Shown piece by piece: positions 18,387 to 27,188 of a DNA stretch of 64,000 bases. The stretch's first letter is position 1. Every line of letters starts with the position of its first letter. Source of the DNA: Streptomyces spinosisporus (lineage in GTDB: Bacteria; Actinomycetota; Actinomycetes; Streptomycetales; Streptomycetaceae); contig NZ_JALDAX010000005.1 in NCBI RefSeq assembly GCF_022698145.1, forward strand, positions 1 through 64,000, in the 5' to 3' direction. The notes under the pieces are model-generated. The model was not told the DNA's origin. It searched no databases and saw only the letters and a list, made by a program, of their open reading frames with translations. A program made the translations under genes and the position numbers.

Positions 18387-21300
18387 TGCTGACTCCCATC
18401 GGGGCGCTCAGGGGCGTGCGGTTGCTGCTGCGCCGGGTCGTACGCCGGGTCGTAGCCCTGCTGCTGGTACGACGGGTCGTAGGCGCTCTGGTCGTACGTC
18501 CCCTGGGGGGCGTTGCCGTAGCCGTACGGGTCGTACTGGCCGCCCTGGTACGGGTCCGCCTGGTACGTCTGGTCGTACGCACCGGTCTGGTACTGCTGCG
18601 CGCCCTGGTACTGCTCGTCGTAGCCGTTGTACTGGGCTCCCGCGTAACTCGCCTGTTCCCACTCGTCGTAGGACTGCTGCTGCGGGACGGCGGCCGGTGC
18701 CTCCTCCGCAGGAGGAGGCGGGAAGTCCTCGGCGGGGGCGGTCTCCTCGGCCTCGGCCTGGGCGCGCAGCCGGCGGGCCCGGCGGCCCTCGCCGGCCATG
18801 GCCTGGGCGGGGACGACCGGCTCCTCGGGGAGGTCGTCGTCGATGTGGCGGCGCCGGCCGGGAAGGGCCATCACGACCAGGACGACGGCGAGGAAGCCCT
18901 GCAGCCACAGCCATGCGGTGTGGGTGAACGGGTCGTCGTAGGTGACGTCCAGCGTGCCGCCGGAGGTGGGTAGTTCGAAGCCCTGGGCCCAGCCGTCGAC
19001 CGTCGTGCGGGTGAGCGGCCGGCCGTCGAGCGTGGCCGTCCAGCCGTCCGCGGCGGTGTCGGCCAGGCGCAGGACGCGGCCGTCCGGACCGGCCGGGACC
19101 GTGGTGTGGATCTCGACGGGTCCGGCGGCGACCGGCACCGCCGTACCGGAACCGGAGGCGGGCACGATGGTGGCGCGCGCGACCTCCTGGTCGACCCGCC
19201 ACAGCGCGCTGCCGCCCTGCTGGCTCAGCCGGGAGAGGCCCGGGGTGGCGTCCAGCACGCGCGTGACCTCGCGGGGCGCGCCCTTGTGGACCAGGACGTA
19301 GCGGACGGCGAACTTGCCCAGCTGGTCGGCCTGGTCGGCGCCGGAGCCGGCGACGAGGTTGGCGACGACCTTGTCGAGCCTGGCGTTCTCGCCGTCGGCC
19401 GCCGCGTCCTCGGCGTCGCCGAGACGGGCGCCGGAGCCGCGCACCAGTGAGTAGCCGACGCGGGCCGTGGAGTCGCTGTCGAGCACGAGCGTGCGGGCCT
19501 GGTCACGGGTGCCGCTCTCCTCGGCGACGAACGCGGGCACCTGCACGGGGTCCTGCCGCTCGACCGGCCCGTCGGCGCCGCGGATCATCCAGCCGACGGC
19601 GATGACCAGAGGGCCGACGACCGCGGCGAAGGCGATCAGCGCGGCCACCGGCTGGCGCCAGCCGAAGCTCTGCTCGGCCACGCGCGTGCGTGCGCCGTCG
19701 GCACCGAGGACGGCGGCGGCCAGCAGCGCGAGGCCGTAGACGAGGGTTGCCGGGCCCGCCCAGGTCGACTGGTTGGACAGGACCGCGAAGACGAGGCCCA
19801 CCAGGGCGACCGCCCAGGCGGCCCAGATGCCGAACTGGCGCTCCGAGCGCAGCAGGGCGGCCAGTGCGGCCAGGACGATGCCGATGAGCATCACTCCGCT
19901 GACCGTGCCGGGGCCTCCGGGGCTGACGCCGAGCAGGTCGAGGGCGGAGGCGGCCGACGAGCCGTACTCCAGCCCGGCCTCCTTGAAGAAGCCGAACGGG
20001 AGCAGCGACAGCGACCAGGGCGCGAGGACCAGCAGCGGGGTGCCGAACTGGGCCAGCAGGCGCAGGCCGTGGGCGGTGAGGTCGTCGCGGCGCAGCACCA
20101 GCAGCGCGATGCCGAGGATCAGCGCGATCGGCCACACGATCGGCGTGAACGCCGTGGCGACCGTCAGCAGCAGTGCGTACGCCCAGGTGGCGCGCCAACT
20201 GCCGCGCGCTCCCTGGGCGTTCGTCAATCCGCCGGCCGCGACGCCCGCGCGTGCCATGAGCGGCAGCAGGACGGCCAGGACCGCCGTGCCGATGCGGCCG
20301 CCCGCGAGGGCGCCCGTGGCGGCGGGCAGGAAGGCGTAGACGACGGCCGCCCACGCGCGCAGCAGGCGCGACTCGACGAGCGGGCGGGAGGCGAAGTACG
20401 CGGTGACGCCTGCCAGCGGCACGGAGCCCACGAGCAGGACCGTGACCGCGAACCCGGTCGAGCCGAACAGCACGGAGGACAGCAATGCCACGATCGCCAG
20501 ATACGGCGGCGCGGAGGGGGTGCCGCCGGCGCCGACGGCGTGCCAGGCGTCGCCGTAGCGCGACCACAGGTCACCGGCGTCGGCCGGGGCGGGCAGCAGG
20601 GCGCCGCCCGCGAGCGCGCCTCCGCCGAACAGTTGCCTGCAGGCGACCAGTGAGACGAACAGCAGCACCAGGAAGAGCATCGGGCCGGGCTTGCGGCCGA
20701 TGCGCTTGAGGCGGGCGAACTGCTCGATCTCCAGGAAGTCGGCGTCGTCGCCGCCGGGCCCGGACTCGACCGCGCCGCCGTGCCGTCCGGCTCCGGTGGT
20801 CACCTCGGGGTCGGAGCGGCCGACGAGGTTGCCCGCGACCTGCTCGACGGTGGCCCGCACGGTCGCTCCCGGCGGCGGGAACAGGGCGCGCAGCTCGTCC
20901 TTGTCGATCTGGGGGCGGCCGCGCATGCGCCGCCCTGCGATGATCCGCTCGGGCCGCAGCAGGGTGCTCAGCAGGCCGCGGATCTCGTCGACGGCCTGCC
21001 CCGGGACCTTGCCGACGAGGTAGGCGAGGGTGCGCAGGAGCGTGCCGACCACCAGGCGCAACAGCACCCAGGGCAGCGCGGCCGTACGCGTGTTGACCAG
21101 GAGGGTGTGGACGGCGCCGGCCTTGTCGACCTTGTGCGGGGAGGCGGCGGTGCGGCCGACGCAGTCGACGGTGCGGCGCTCGCGGGAGGCGGCCTCCGCG
21201 TGCCGCACGACCGCGTCCGGGGCGATCAGGACGCGATGGCCGGCGGCGTGGGCGCGCCAGCACAGGTCGACGTCGTCACGCATCAGGGGCAGCCGGCGGT

Positions 21301-22069
21301 CGAAGCCACCGAGCTGTTCGAAGACGTCGCGGCGGATCAGCATGCCGGCGGTGGACACCGACAGCACGGTCCGGACGTGGTCGTGCTGTCCCTGGTCCTG
21401 CTCCCGGCGGTCCAGACCCGTCCAGCGGCGGCCGGAGTTGGCGATGGAGACGCCGACCTCCAGGAGCTGGCGGCGGTCGTACCAGCCGCGGAGCTTGGGG
21501 CCGACGACGGCCACGTCGTCGCGGCCGAGCTCCATCTCGTTGTCCACGACGCGCAGCAGCTGGGCCAGTGCGTCGGGTTCGGGGGCGCAGTCGTCGTGCA
21601 GCAGCCAGAGCCACTGGACCGGCTCGCCGTACGGCAGTTCCGGCAGGTCGTAGGCGTCGTCGCGCCAGGTGCGCGTGACCGGGTCCCAGCCGCTCGGCCG
21701 CTTCAGGTAGGGCAGCTCCTCGGGCGTCAGGACGGGGGCGGTGCGGGCCGCCTCCTCGACGGCCTGGCCGAAGCCGGTGCGCCGGGCAAGGTGCAGGACG
21801 CGGTCGGCGCCGAGGGCGTCGGTGACCAGCCGGGCGGAGTCGTCCGCACTGCCGGTGTCGGCCGCCATCGCGGCCTGGACGGGACGCTCCTGGCCGAGCA
21901 GCCCGGCGAGCGCGTCGGGCAGCCAGCGGGCGCCGTCATGGGAGACGATCACCGCCGTCACCACGTGACGCGGAAACTCTGGTGCGGCAGCGAGGCCTTG
22001 CTGGGCTGCCGAGTGGCTGTGCACGGACATCGAGGTACGGGCCCCGGTTCGATGGACTGCGGTGGACAC
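18383..22069 (-). CDS. Very large glycosyltransferase family 2 membrane protein
   Basis: The protein has 1228 residues. Residues about 35-300 form a GT-A domain (AVIVSHDGARWLPDALAG, the acidic WLLHDDCAPEPDAL, RDDVDLCWRAHAAGH). From about 460 to 830 there are some twelve membrane helices (FLVLLFVSLVACRQL, AVVYAFLPAATGALAGG). A large extracytoplasmic part follows, containing ADGWTATLDGRPLTRT, reminiscent of YfhO/AftD-type GT-C proteins, then a last helix near 1075-1095. The final 100 residues are rich in Tyr, Gln, Asp and Gly. GTG was chosen as start because AGGGGG lies 5 bases upstream. It probably transfers sugars in envelope polymer assembly; donor and acceptor are unknown. Confidence 0.88.
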   Translation of the reverse strand: MSTAVHRTGARTSMSVHSHSAAQQGLAAAPEFPRHVVTAVIVSHDGARWLPDALAGLLGQERPVQAAMAADTGSADDSARLVTDALGADRVLHLARRTGFGQAVEEAARTAPVLTPEELPYLKRPSGWDPVTRTWRDDAYDLPELPYGEPVQWLWLLHDDCAPEPDALAQLLRVVDNEMELGRDDVAVVGPKLRGWYDRRQLLEVGVSIANSGRRWTGLDRREQDQGQHDHVRTVLSVSTAGMLIRRDVFEQLGGFDRRLPLMRDDVDLCWRAHAAGHRVLIAPDAVVRHAEAASRERRTVDCVGRTAASPHKVDKAGAVHTLLVNTRTAALPWVLLRLVVGTLLRTLAYLVGKVPGQAVDEIRGLLSTLLRPERIIAGRRMRGRPQIDKDELRALFPPPGATVRATVEQVAGNLVGRSDPEVTTGAGRHGGAVESGPGGDDADFLEIEQFARLKRIGRKPGPMLFLVLLFVSLVACRQLFGGGALAGGALLPAPADAGDLWSRYGDAWHAVGAGGTPSAPPYLAIVALLSSVLFGSTGFAVTVLLVGSVPLAGVTAYFASRPLVESRLLRAWAAVVYAFLPAATGALAGGRIGTAVLAVLLPLMARAGVAAGGLTNAQGARGSWRATWAYALLLTVATAFTPIVWPIALILGIALLVLRRDDLTAHGLRLLAQFGTPLLVLAPWSLSLLPFGFFKEAGLEYGSSAASALDLLGVSPGGPGTVSGVMLIGIVLAALAALLRSERQFGIWAAWAVALVGLVFAVLSNQSTWAGPATLVYGLALLAAAVLGADGARTRVAEQSFGWRQPVAALIAFAAVVGPLVIAVGWMIRGADGPVERQDPVQVPAFVAEESGTRDQARTLVLDSDSTARVGYSLVRGSGARLGDAEDAAADGENARLDKVVANLVAGSGADQADQLGKFAVRYVLVHKGAPREVTRVLDATPGLSRLSQQGGSALWRVDQEVARATIVPASGSGTAVPVAAGPVEIHTTVPAGPDGRVLRLADTAADGWTATLDGRPLTRTTVDGWAQGFELPTSGGTLDVTYDDPFTHTAWLWLQGFLAVVLVVMALPGRRRHIDDDLPEEPVVPAQAMAGEGRRARRLRAQAEAEETAPAEDFPPPPAEEAPAAVPQQQSYDEWEQASYAGAQYNGYDEQYQGAQQYQTGAYDQTYQADPYQGGQYDPYGYGNAPQGTYDQSAYDPSYQQQGYDPAYDPAQQQPHAPERPDGSQQ

Positions 22070-22219
22070 CTGTGCCCCCTGGGGGCAGCGAGGCGTCTCG
22101 GACGAGCGCCCACACTATCGGCTGGGCATGACGGCGGCCCGCCGCCTGTGGATAACCCACCTGCGACGGGCCGTTCGGATCGAATCGGATCGAATATGCG
22201 GTTCAGTCGGATACGTGGC

Positions 22220-22483
22220 TCAGACGGCGGCCTTTTTCAGACGCCGTCGCTCCCGCTCGGACAGACCGCCCCAGATGCCGAATCGCTCGTCGTTGGCGAG
22301 GGCGTACTCGAGGCACTCGGAGCGGACTTCACAGGCGAGACAGACCTTCTTGGCCTCCCGGGTGGAGCCGCCCTTCTCGGGGAAGAAGGACTCGGGGTCG
22401 GTCTGGGCGCACAGCGCGCGCTCCTGCCAGCCGAGTTCCTCGTCCGCGTCGTCGACCAGCAGTTGCTGCACCAGCTCGGTCAT
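22220..22483 (-). CDS. whiB: WhiB transcription factor (Wbl family, [4Fe-4S])
   Basis: This 87-residue protein has the four iron-sulfur cysteines Cys25, Cys48, Cys51 and Cys57 (CLACEVRSEC). The turn motif is GIWGG at 69-73, followed by the basic C-terminus SERERRRLKKAA. Length and sequence match Streptomyces WhiB as I remember it, the partner of WhiA and of the primary sigma factor in sporulation septation. Its position upstream of fbiA/fbiB and beside DUF3499 matches whiB2 of mycobacteria. A good promoter precedes it (22557-22586). The downstream glycosyltransferase gene runs in the same direction after 150 bases. Confidence 0.96.
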   Translation of the reverse strand: MTELVQQLLVDDADEELGWQERALCAQTDPESFFPEKGGSTREAKKVCLACEVRSECLEYALANDERFGIWGGLSERERRRLKKAAV

Positions 22484-22556
22484 GTGCGCCCCTCGTCTGT
22501 CTTTCGCGTCCCCGTGATGTAGCCGTTACCGTTCCCGGCTGAACGACACGAGTGAA

Positions 22557-22586
22557 ATTACAAGTGTGCTGCTCCGGGCGAGTCAA
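22557..22586 (-). promoter_or_regulatory. Promoter of whiB
   Basis: On the minus strand TTGACT (22586-22581) and TGTAAT (22562-22557) are separated by 18 bases, close to the vegetative consensus. Transcription would begin near 22550, leaving a leader of about 67 bases. Confidence 0.6.
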
Positions 22587-22912
22587 GCCGAGATCTGCTA
22601 TTGGGCCCCTTATTCACTCTGCGGAACCAAGGCCATGCGGAAAGTGTTCAAATCGGCATAAACCTTGACACGCAGACAGGGCCCGGAAGGGCCTCCGGCT
22701 CCGCGCAGAGCCTGTACGGGGAAGGACGCCCGTAGATCCGATCTCGTTCCACGCGCCCTCATTGCAAACCGGATCACGGTCGGATCACGGGATCGCAACG
22801 AGGCTTGTGCGCCCGGTTGTGCGCCATGTGTCCCGGGTGGCGGGTGCACAAACCTTTCGCCTTGCAGATGAACCGGATGAGGTGAACCAGGTCCCACATT
22901 CCGGGCGCCGAG
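22587..22912. other. Intergenic region without gene
   Basis: Between the whiB promoter and the cysteine-leader promoter I see no frame with convincing codon use. Scattered inverted repeats of GGGCC type occur. Further whiB promoters could lie here, since whiB is known to have more than one in S. coelicolor. Confidence 0.4.
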
Positions 22913-22941
22913 TTGACAGTGAAGGTGTGACCCGGTGTTCT
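22913..22941 (+). promoter_or_regulatory. Promoter driving a leaderless poly-Cys leader and cysteine dioxygenase
   Basis: A consensus TTGACA (22913-22918) is followed after exactly 17 bases by TGTTCT (22936-22941). The expected start point, 7 to 8 bases further on, coincides with the ATG at 22949. That implies a transcript with no 5' leader before the small ORF. Confidence 0.6.
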
Positions 22942-22948
22942 TGTGGGC

Positions 22949-23044
22949 ATGCTCGCGAACTTGGCACTCACCTCGACCCGCACGACCGGGTCCCTCGGTG
23001 CTGCCCGCGCTCGCTGTAGCTGTTGTTGCTGTTCCAGCTGTTGA
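22949..23044 (+). CDS. Poly-cysteine leader peptide (31 aa), putative cysteine attenuator
   Basis: A 31-codon ORF runs from ATG to TGA. Residues 1-22 are ordinary ([15 protein letters not shown] and so on). The last nine residues read CSCCCCSSC, so six of the final nine codons are cysteine (Cys23, Cys25-28, Cys31). It begins at the predicted transcription start and ends 155 bases before the cysteine dioxygenase gene. Leaderless small ORFs ending in cysteine runs act as cysteine-responsive attenuators of sulfur-metabolism operons in mycobacteria. By analogy ribosome progress here would report cysteinyl-tRNA. The peptide itself probably has no function. Confidence 0.72.
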   Translation: MLANLALTSTRTTGSLGAARARCSCCCCSSC

Positions 23045-23110
23045 GCCGAGCCCGCTCCGGCTGCCTCTGAGTCCGTCCCGACTCGGCTGCTGTTCCCTTT
23101 CCCGACGCCC

Positions 23111-23145
23111 GCGCAGGGCATCCGCTGCGCCCGCTGCCGCGGGCG
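23111..23145 (+). promoter_or_regulatory. Overlapping hairpins between the Cys leader and cysteine dioxygenase
   Basis: Stem A pairs GCGCAG (23111-23116) with CTGCGC (23125-23130). Stem B pairs CGCCCGC (23128-23134) with GCGGGCG (23139-23145) over a 4-base loop. They share 23128-23130 and exclude each other. A third option pairs GCCCGCG (23107-23113) with CGCGGGC (23138-23144). This is the kind of alternative folding expected of an attenuator, but no T-run follows. Confidence 0.4.
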
Positions 23146-23199
23146 GACGAACCGCGACCCCAGCCAGCCCCACTCTTCGCCGAGGAACCACCGCACCCC

Positions 23200-23712
23200 A
23201 TGAACAGCGACAACGACCTCCAGATCGCCGGCGACATCCTCGAAGTCCTGCACCTTCTCCAGCCCCCGCGCGAGCACCCGGCCACCGTCGCCGAGTTCGC
23301 GGGCCTCGCGCGCTCCGTCGCCGCCGACCGCGCGCAGTGGGAGCACCTCGTGGAGTACGACGCCACGACGCGCTGGTACCACCGGCTGCGCACCGGGCCC
23401 GGCTACGAGGTGTGGCTGCTGTCCTGGGTGCCCGGACAGGGCAGCGGACCGCACGACCACGGCCGCTCCTCCGGCGTGCTGACTGTCCTGGAGGGCACAC
23501 TGACCGAGCGGACCGGGCGCGGCACGCGCGCGTTGCGAGCGGGCGCGCAGAGGGTGTTCGCGCCGGGGTACGTGCACGAGGTGGTCAACGACGCGCTGGA
23601 GCCGGCGGTCAGTCTGCACATCTACTACCCCGGGCTCACGCAGATGCCGATGCACTCCGCGTGCACGGCCGCCGAGGGGGCGCACGACGAGGTCGGCGCG
23701 GCAACCGCCTGA
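23200..23712 (+). CDS. Cysteine dioxygenase family protein
   Basis: This non-haem iron cupin oxidises L-cysteine to cysteine sulfinate, the first step in cysteine degradation. The 170-residue protein has the metal ligands His85 and His87 ([10 protein letters not shown]) and His126 (GYVHEV), within the two cupin motifs and in the usual order. The conserved LHIYYPGL follows. Related thiol dioxygenases (3-mercaptopropionate) share these features, so the substrate is not certain, but the poly-Cys leader upstream supports cysteine. The ribosome site (GAGGA) is rather far, about 14 bases from the ATG. Confidence 0.9.
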   Translation: MNSDNDLQIAGDILEVLHLLQPPREHPATVAEFAGLARSVAADRAQWEHLVEYDATTRWYHRLRTGPGYEVWLLSWVPGQGSGPHDHGRSSGVLTVLEGTLTERTGRGTRALRAGAQRVFAPGYVHEVVNDALEPAVSLHIYYPGLTQMPMHSACTAAEGAHDEVGAATA

Positions 23713-23745
23713 CGCGTTGTCGTACCCGCCTGCAAGACTTGCCCC

Positions 23746-24705
23746 ATGCGCATTGTGGTTCTGGCAGGCGGCATCGGTGGTGCCCGGTTCCTGCGCGGTC
23801 TGAAGCAGGCCGCGCCGGACACGGACATCACCGTCATCGGCAACACCGGGGACGACATCCACCTCTTCGGGCTGAAGGTCTGCCCGGACCTCGACACGGT
23901 GATGTACACGCTCGGCGGAGGCATCAACGAGGAGCAGGGCTGGGGGCGGGCCGAGGAGACCTTCCACCTCAAGGAGGAGCTCGCGGCCTACGGCGTGGGG
24001 CCGGAGTGGTTCGGCCTCGGCGACCGGGACTTCGCCACGCACATCGTGCGGACGCAGATGATCGGCGCCGGCTATCCGCTCAGCGCGGTGACGGAGGCGC
24101 TGTGCGACCGGTGGCAGCCGGGCGTGCGGCTGATCCCCATGACGGACGACCGGGTCGAGACGCATGTGGCCGTCGAGGTCGACGGCGAGCGCAAGGCGGT
24201 GCACTTCCAGGAGTACTGGGTGCGGCTGCGCGCCTCGGTGCCGGCCGAGGCGGTCCTGCCCGTCGGGGCCGACCAGGCGAAGCCGGCGCCGGGTGTGCTG
24301 GAGGCGATCGCGGAGGCGGACCTCGTGCTGTTCCCGCCGTCGAACCCGGTCGTGTCCATCGGCACGATCCTCGCCGTGCCCGGCATCCGCGAGGCGATCG
24401 CCGACGCCGGTGTGCCGGTCGTCGGCCTCTCCCCCATCGTCGGGGACGCGCCCGTGCGCGGGATGGCCGACAAGGTGCTCGCGGCGGTCGGCGTGGAGTC
24501 GACGGCCGCGGCGGTGGCCGAGCACTACGGCTCGGGGCTGCTCGACGGCTGGCTCGTCGACACCGTGGACGCGTCCGTGGTGGAGCGGGTCGAGAGCGCC
24601 GGGATCCGCTGCCGGGCCGTCCCTCTGATGATGACCGACCTCGACGCGACCACCCGGATGGCACAGGAGGCGCTGACGCTGGCGCAGGAGGTGCGGGCGT
24701 CTTGA
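23746..24705 (+). CDS. fbiA: 2-phospho-L-lactate (or phosphoenolpyruvyl) transferase of F420 synthesis
   Basis: The enzyme transfers a phospho-lactyl-type group from a guanosine-diphosphate-activated donor to the deazaflavin FO, giving (dehydro-)F420-0. The 319-residue length is typical of CofD/FbiA. Signatures are the N-terminal [57 protein letters not shown], and [23 protein letters not shown]. The ATG lies only 33 bases after the cysteine dioxygenase stop, with a weak ribosome site; an AAGACT box 8 bases before it suggests possible leaderless expression. It overlaps fbiB. Confidence 0.95.
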   Translation: MRIVVLAGGIGGARFLRGLKQAAPDTDITVIGNTGDDIHLFGLKVCPDLDTVMYTLGGGINEEQGWGRAEETFHLKEELAAYGVGPEWFGLGDRDFATHIVRTQMIGAGYPLSAVTEALCDRWQPGVRLIPMTDDRVETHVAVEVDGERKAVHFQEYWVRLRASVPAEAVLPVGADQAKPAPGVLEAIAEADLVLFPPSNPVVSIGTILAVPGIREAIADAGVPVVGLSPIVGDAPVRGMADKVLAAVGVESTAAAVAEHYGSGLLDGWLVDTVDASVVERVESAGIRCRAVPLMMTDLDATTRMAQEALTLAQEVRAS

Positions 24706-26039
24706 GCGACAGCACTTCCCGGGGCGCCGACGACGCCCGCGACACGTCCGGTTACCGCGTCTGGGCCGTGCCCGGACTGCCCGAGGTCGCACCCGGCGAC
24801 GACGTGGCCAAGCTGATCGCCGCCGCCGAGCCCGCCCTGGCCGACGGGGACGTCGTGCTCGTCACGTCGAAGATCGTGTCCAAGGCGGAGGGGCGGATCG
24901 TCGCGGCCGACGACCGGGAGGCCGCGATCGACGCGGAGACGGTGCGGGTCGTGGCGCGGCGCGGGACGCTGCGGATCGTCGAGAACCGTCAGGGGCTGGT
25001 GATGGCGGCGGCCGGCGTCGACGCCTCCAACACCCCTTCCGGCACCGTGCTGTTGCTGCCCGTGGACCCGGACGCCTCGGCCCGGGCGATCCGGGACGGA
25101 CTGCGCGACGCCCTCGGTGTCGAGGTCGGCGTCGTGGTCACCGACACCTTCGGGCGCCCCTGGCGCTCGGGGCTCACGGATGTCGCGATCGGTGCCGCCG
25201 GTGTGCGGGTGCTCGACGATCTGCGCGGCGGCACGGACGCGCACGGCAATCCGCTCAGCGCGACGGTCGTGGCGACGGCGGACGAGCTGGCCGCGGCCGG
25301 CGACCTGGTCAAGGGCAAGGCCGCCGGACTGCCGGTCGCCGTGGTGCGCGGGCTGGCGCACGTGGTGGGCGGGGACGACGGGGAGGGGGCGCGGGCCATG
25401 GTGCGCGGCGGACGGGACGACATGTTCCGCCTCGGGACGTCCGAGGCCGTGCGTACGGCGGTGACACAGCGCCGCACGGTGCGGGCCTTCACCGGCGAGC
25501 CGGTCGACCCCGGTGCCGTGCGGCGGGCGGTCGCCGCGGCCGTGACGGCTCCGGCACCGCACCACACCACACCGTGGCGGTTCGTGCTGCTGGAGTCCGA
25601 AGAGGCCAGGACCGCGCTGCTGGACGCCATGCGCGACGCCTGGATCGCCGATCTGCGCCGGGACGGCAAGAGCGAGGAGTCCATCGCCAAGCGGGTGCGC
25701 CGCGGCGACGTCCTGCGCAACGCGCCGTATCTGGTGGTGCCGTGTCTCGTCATGGACGGCTCGCACACGTACGGGGACGCGCGGCGGGACGCCGCCGAGC
25801 GGGAGATGTTCGTGGTCGCCGCGGGCGCCGGCGTGCAGAACTTCCTGGTCGCCCTGGCCGGGGAGCGGCTGGGGTCCGCGTGGGTGTCGTCCACGATGTT
25901 CTGCCGCGACGTCGTGCGCGAGGTGCTGGGGCTGCCCGAGGACTGGGATCCGATGGGGGCCGTGGCGGTCGGGCATCCGGCCGAGGAACCGCGGCCCAGG
26001 CCCGAGCGGGACGCGGGGAGCTTCATAGAGGTGCGGTGA
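24702..26039 (+). CDS. fbiB: Coenzyme F420-0:L-glutamate ligase / dehydro-F420 reductase (FbiB)
   Basis: This is a 445-residue two-domain enzyme. Residues about 15-245 form the CofE ligase that adds glutamates to F420-0 ([35 protein letters not shown]). Residues about 255-440 are a nitroreductase-fold FMN domain ([54 protein letters not shown]), which in FbiB reduces dehydro-F420-0. The start is a TTG whose bases overlap the fbiA stop (TTGA), with an in-frame GGAGG 11 bases earlier, indicating coupled translation. The fused form is typical of actinobacteria. Confidence 0.94.
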   Translation: MSDSTSRGADDARDTSGYRVWAVPGLPEVAPGDDVAKLIAAAEPALADGDVVLVTSKIVSKAEGRIVAADDREAAIDAETVRVVARRGTLRIVENRQGLVMAAAGVDASNTPSGTVLLLPVDPDASARAIRDGLRDALGVEVGVVVTDTFGRPWRSGLTDVAIGAAGVRVLDDLRGGTDAHGNPLSATVVATADELAAAGDLVKGKAAGLPVAVVRGLAHVVGGDDGEGARAMVRGGRDDMFRLGTSEAVRTAVTQRRTVRAFTGEPVDPGAVRRAVAAAVTAPAPHHTTPWRFVLLESEEARTALLDAMRDAWIADLRRDGKSEESIAKRVRRGDVLRNAPYLVVPCLVMDGSHTYGDARRDAAEREMFVVAAGAGVQNFLVALAGERLGSAWVSSTMFCRDVVREVLGLPEDWDPMGAVAVGHPAEEPRPRPERDAGSFIEVR

Positions 26040-26074
26040 GGCACGCGCGTGTGCGCCTAATCTCGTAGGGCCCT

Positions 26075-26091
26075 CCCTGTGCCCCACAGGG
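26075..26091 (+). terminator. Small hairpin after fbiB
   Basis: CCCTGTG pairs with CACAGGG over a 3-base loop, 35 bases after the fbiB stop. It is short and may be only a partial terminator. Confidence 0.45.
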
Positions 26092-26118
26092 TTCCTCTCG
26101 TCTCCTGGGACTTCACTC

Positions 26119-27129
26119 ATGGCAGGACGGTTCGCTCCGCGGCCCACCCGTACGACCGTGCGCGGTGGGCATGTCGGCGTGCCTGCGGGCGGTGCGGTGC
26201 CGCGGCAGAGCGCGGCGCCGGGGCGGGTGCGGACGGTGGTGCCCGAGGGGCCGCTCGACCTCGGGCTGGTGCTGGGGCCGCTGCGGCGCGGGCCGGGCGA
26301 TCCGACGTTCCGGGCGACGCCCGACGGGTCGGTGTGGCGGGCGAGCCTGACCCCGGCGGGGCCGGGGACGCTGCGGGTCTGCGCGAAGGGCTCGGTCGTA
26401 CGGGGCGAGGCCTGGGGCCCGGGGGCCGAGTGGCTGCTGGAGCAGCTGCCCGACCTGCTCGGGGCCGCGGACGAACCGGACGCCTTCGCGCCCCGGCACC
26501 AGCTGGTGGCGCTCGCACGGCACCGGCGGCCCGGGCTGCGGCTGACGCGCACCGGGCTGGTGCTGGAGTCGCTGATCCCCTCGGTCCTGGAGCAGAAGGT
26601 CACGACGCTGGAGGCGTACCAGGCGTGGCGGCTGCTCGTGCGCAAGTACGGCGAGCCGGCGCCGGGGCCCGCGGCGGGCGGGCGGCTGTGGGTGATGCCG
26701 GCCCCGCGGACCTGGGCGCTGATCCCCTCGTGGGAGTGGCACCGGGCCGGCGTCGACAACAAGCGGGCCTCGACCATCCTGCGGGCCGTGCGGGTCGCCG
26801 CGCGGCTGGAGGAGGCGGCCCGGATGGAACCGGCGGCCGCGCAGGCGCGGTTGGAGCTCGTGCCGGGGATCGGCCCGTGGACGTCCGCGGAGACCGTGCA
26901 GCGCAGCCATGGCGCGCCGGACGCCGTGACCGTCGGGGATCTGCATCTGCCGGGCATCGTGGGGTGGGCGCTCGCCGGGGACCGGGACGCGGACGACGAC
27001 GTGATGCTGGAGCTGCTGGAGCCGTATGCCGGGCAGCGGCATCGCGCGGCCCGGCTCATCCTGCTCAGCGGCCGCACCCCACCGCGGCGGGCACCGCGGA
27101 TGCCGAAGGGCGACATCGGCCGCCTCTGA
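26119..27129 (+). CDS. DNA-3-methyladenine glycosylase family protein (HhH-GPD)
   Basis: This 336-residue base-excision repair protein resembles AlkA-type glycosylases. The central region holds SLIPSVLEQKVTTLEAYQAWRLLVRKYG, and the helix-hairpin-helix is LELVPGIGPWTSAETVQR. The catalytic aspartate lies in AVTVGDLHLPGI, at the expected spacing behind the hairpin. The first 90 residues are specific to this actinobacterial group (Arg/Pro-rich start, then a beta-like domain). Substrates are probably alkylated purines. It follows fbiB by 80 bases and may have its own promoter. Confidence 0.88.
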   Translation: MAGRFAPRPTRTTVRGGHVGVPAGGAVPRQSAAPGRVRTVVPEGPLDLGLVLGPLRRGPGDPTFRATPDGSVWRASLTPAGPGTLRVCAKGSVVRGEAWGPGAEWLLEQLPDLLGAADEPDAFAPRHQLVALARHRRPGLRLTRTGLVLESLIPSVLEQKVTTLEAYQAWRLLVRKYGEPAPGPAAGGRLWVMPAPRTWALIPSWEWHRAGVDNKRASTILRAVRVAARLEEAARMEPAAAQARLELVPGIGPWTSAETVQRSHGAPDAVTVGDLHLPGIVGWALAGDRDADDDVMLELLEPYAGQRHRAARLILLSGRTPPRRAPRMPKGDIGRL

Positions 27130-27188
27130 CGCCGCGCACCGGCTGTTACGTTGAATGCCGTTCTGTTCGACATCTCTGTGGGGGAACC

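Noticed and set aside
22147..22155. Perfect DnaA box TGTGGATAA
   Set aside because: It is a single box with no neighbours and no dnaA/dnaN context, so it is not an origin.
22665..22871. 68-codon frame between whiB and the cysteine leader
   Set aside because: No ribosome site and poor codon bias; it looks like non-coding DNA.
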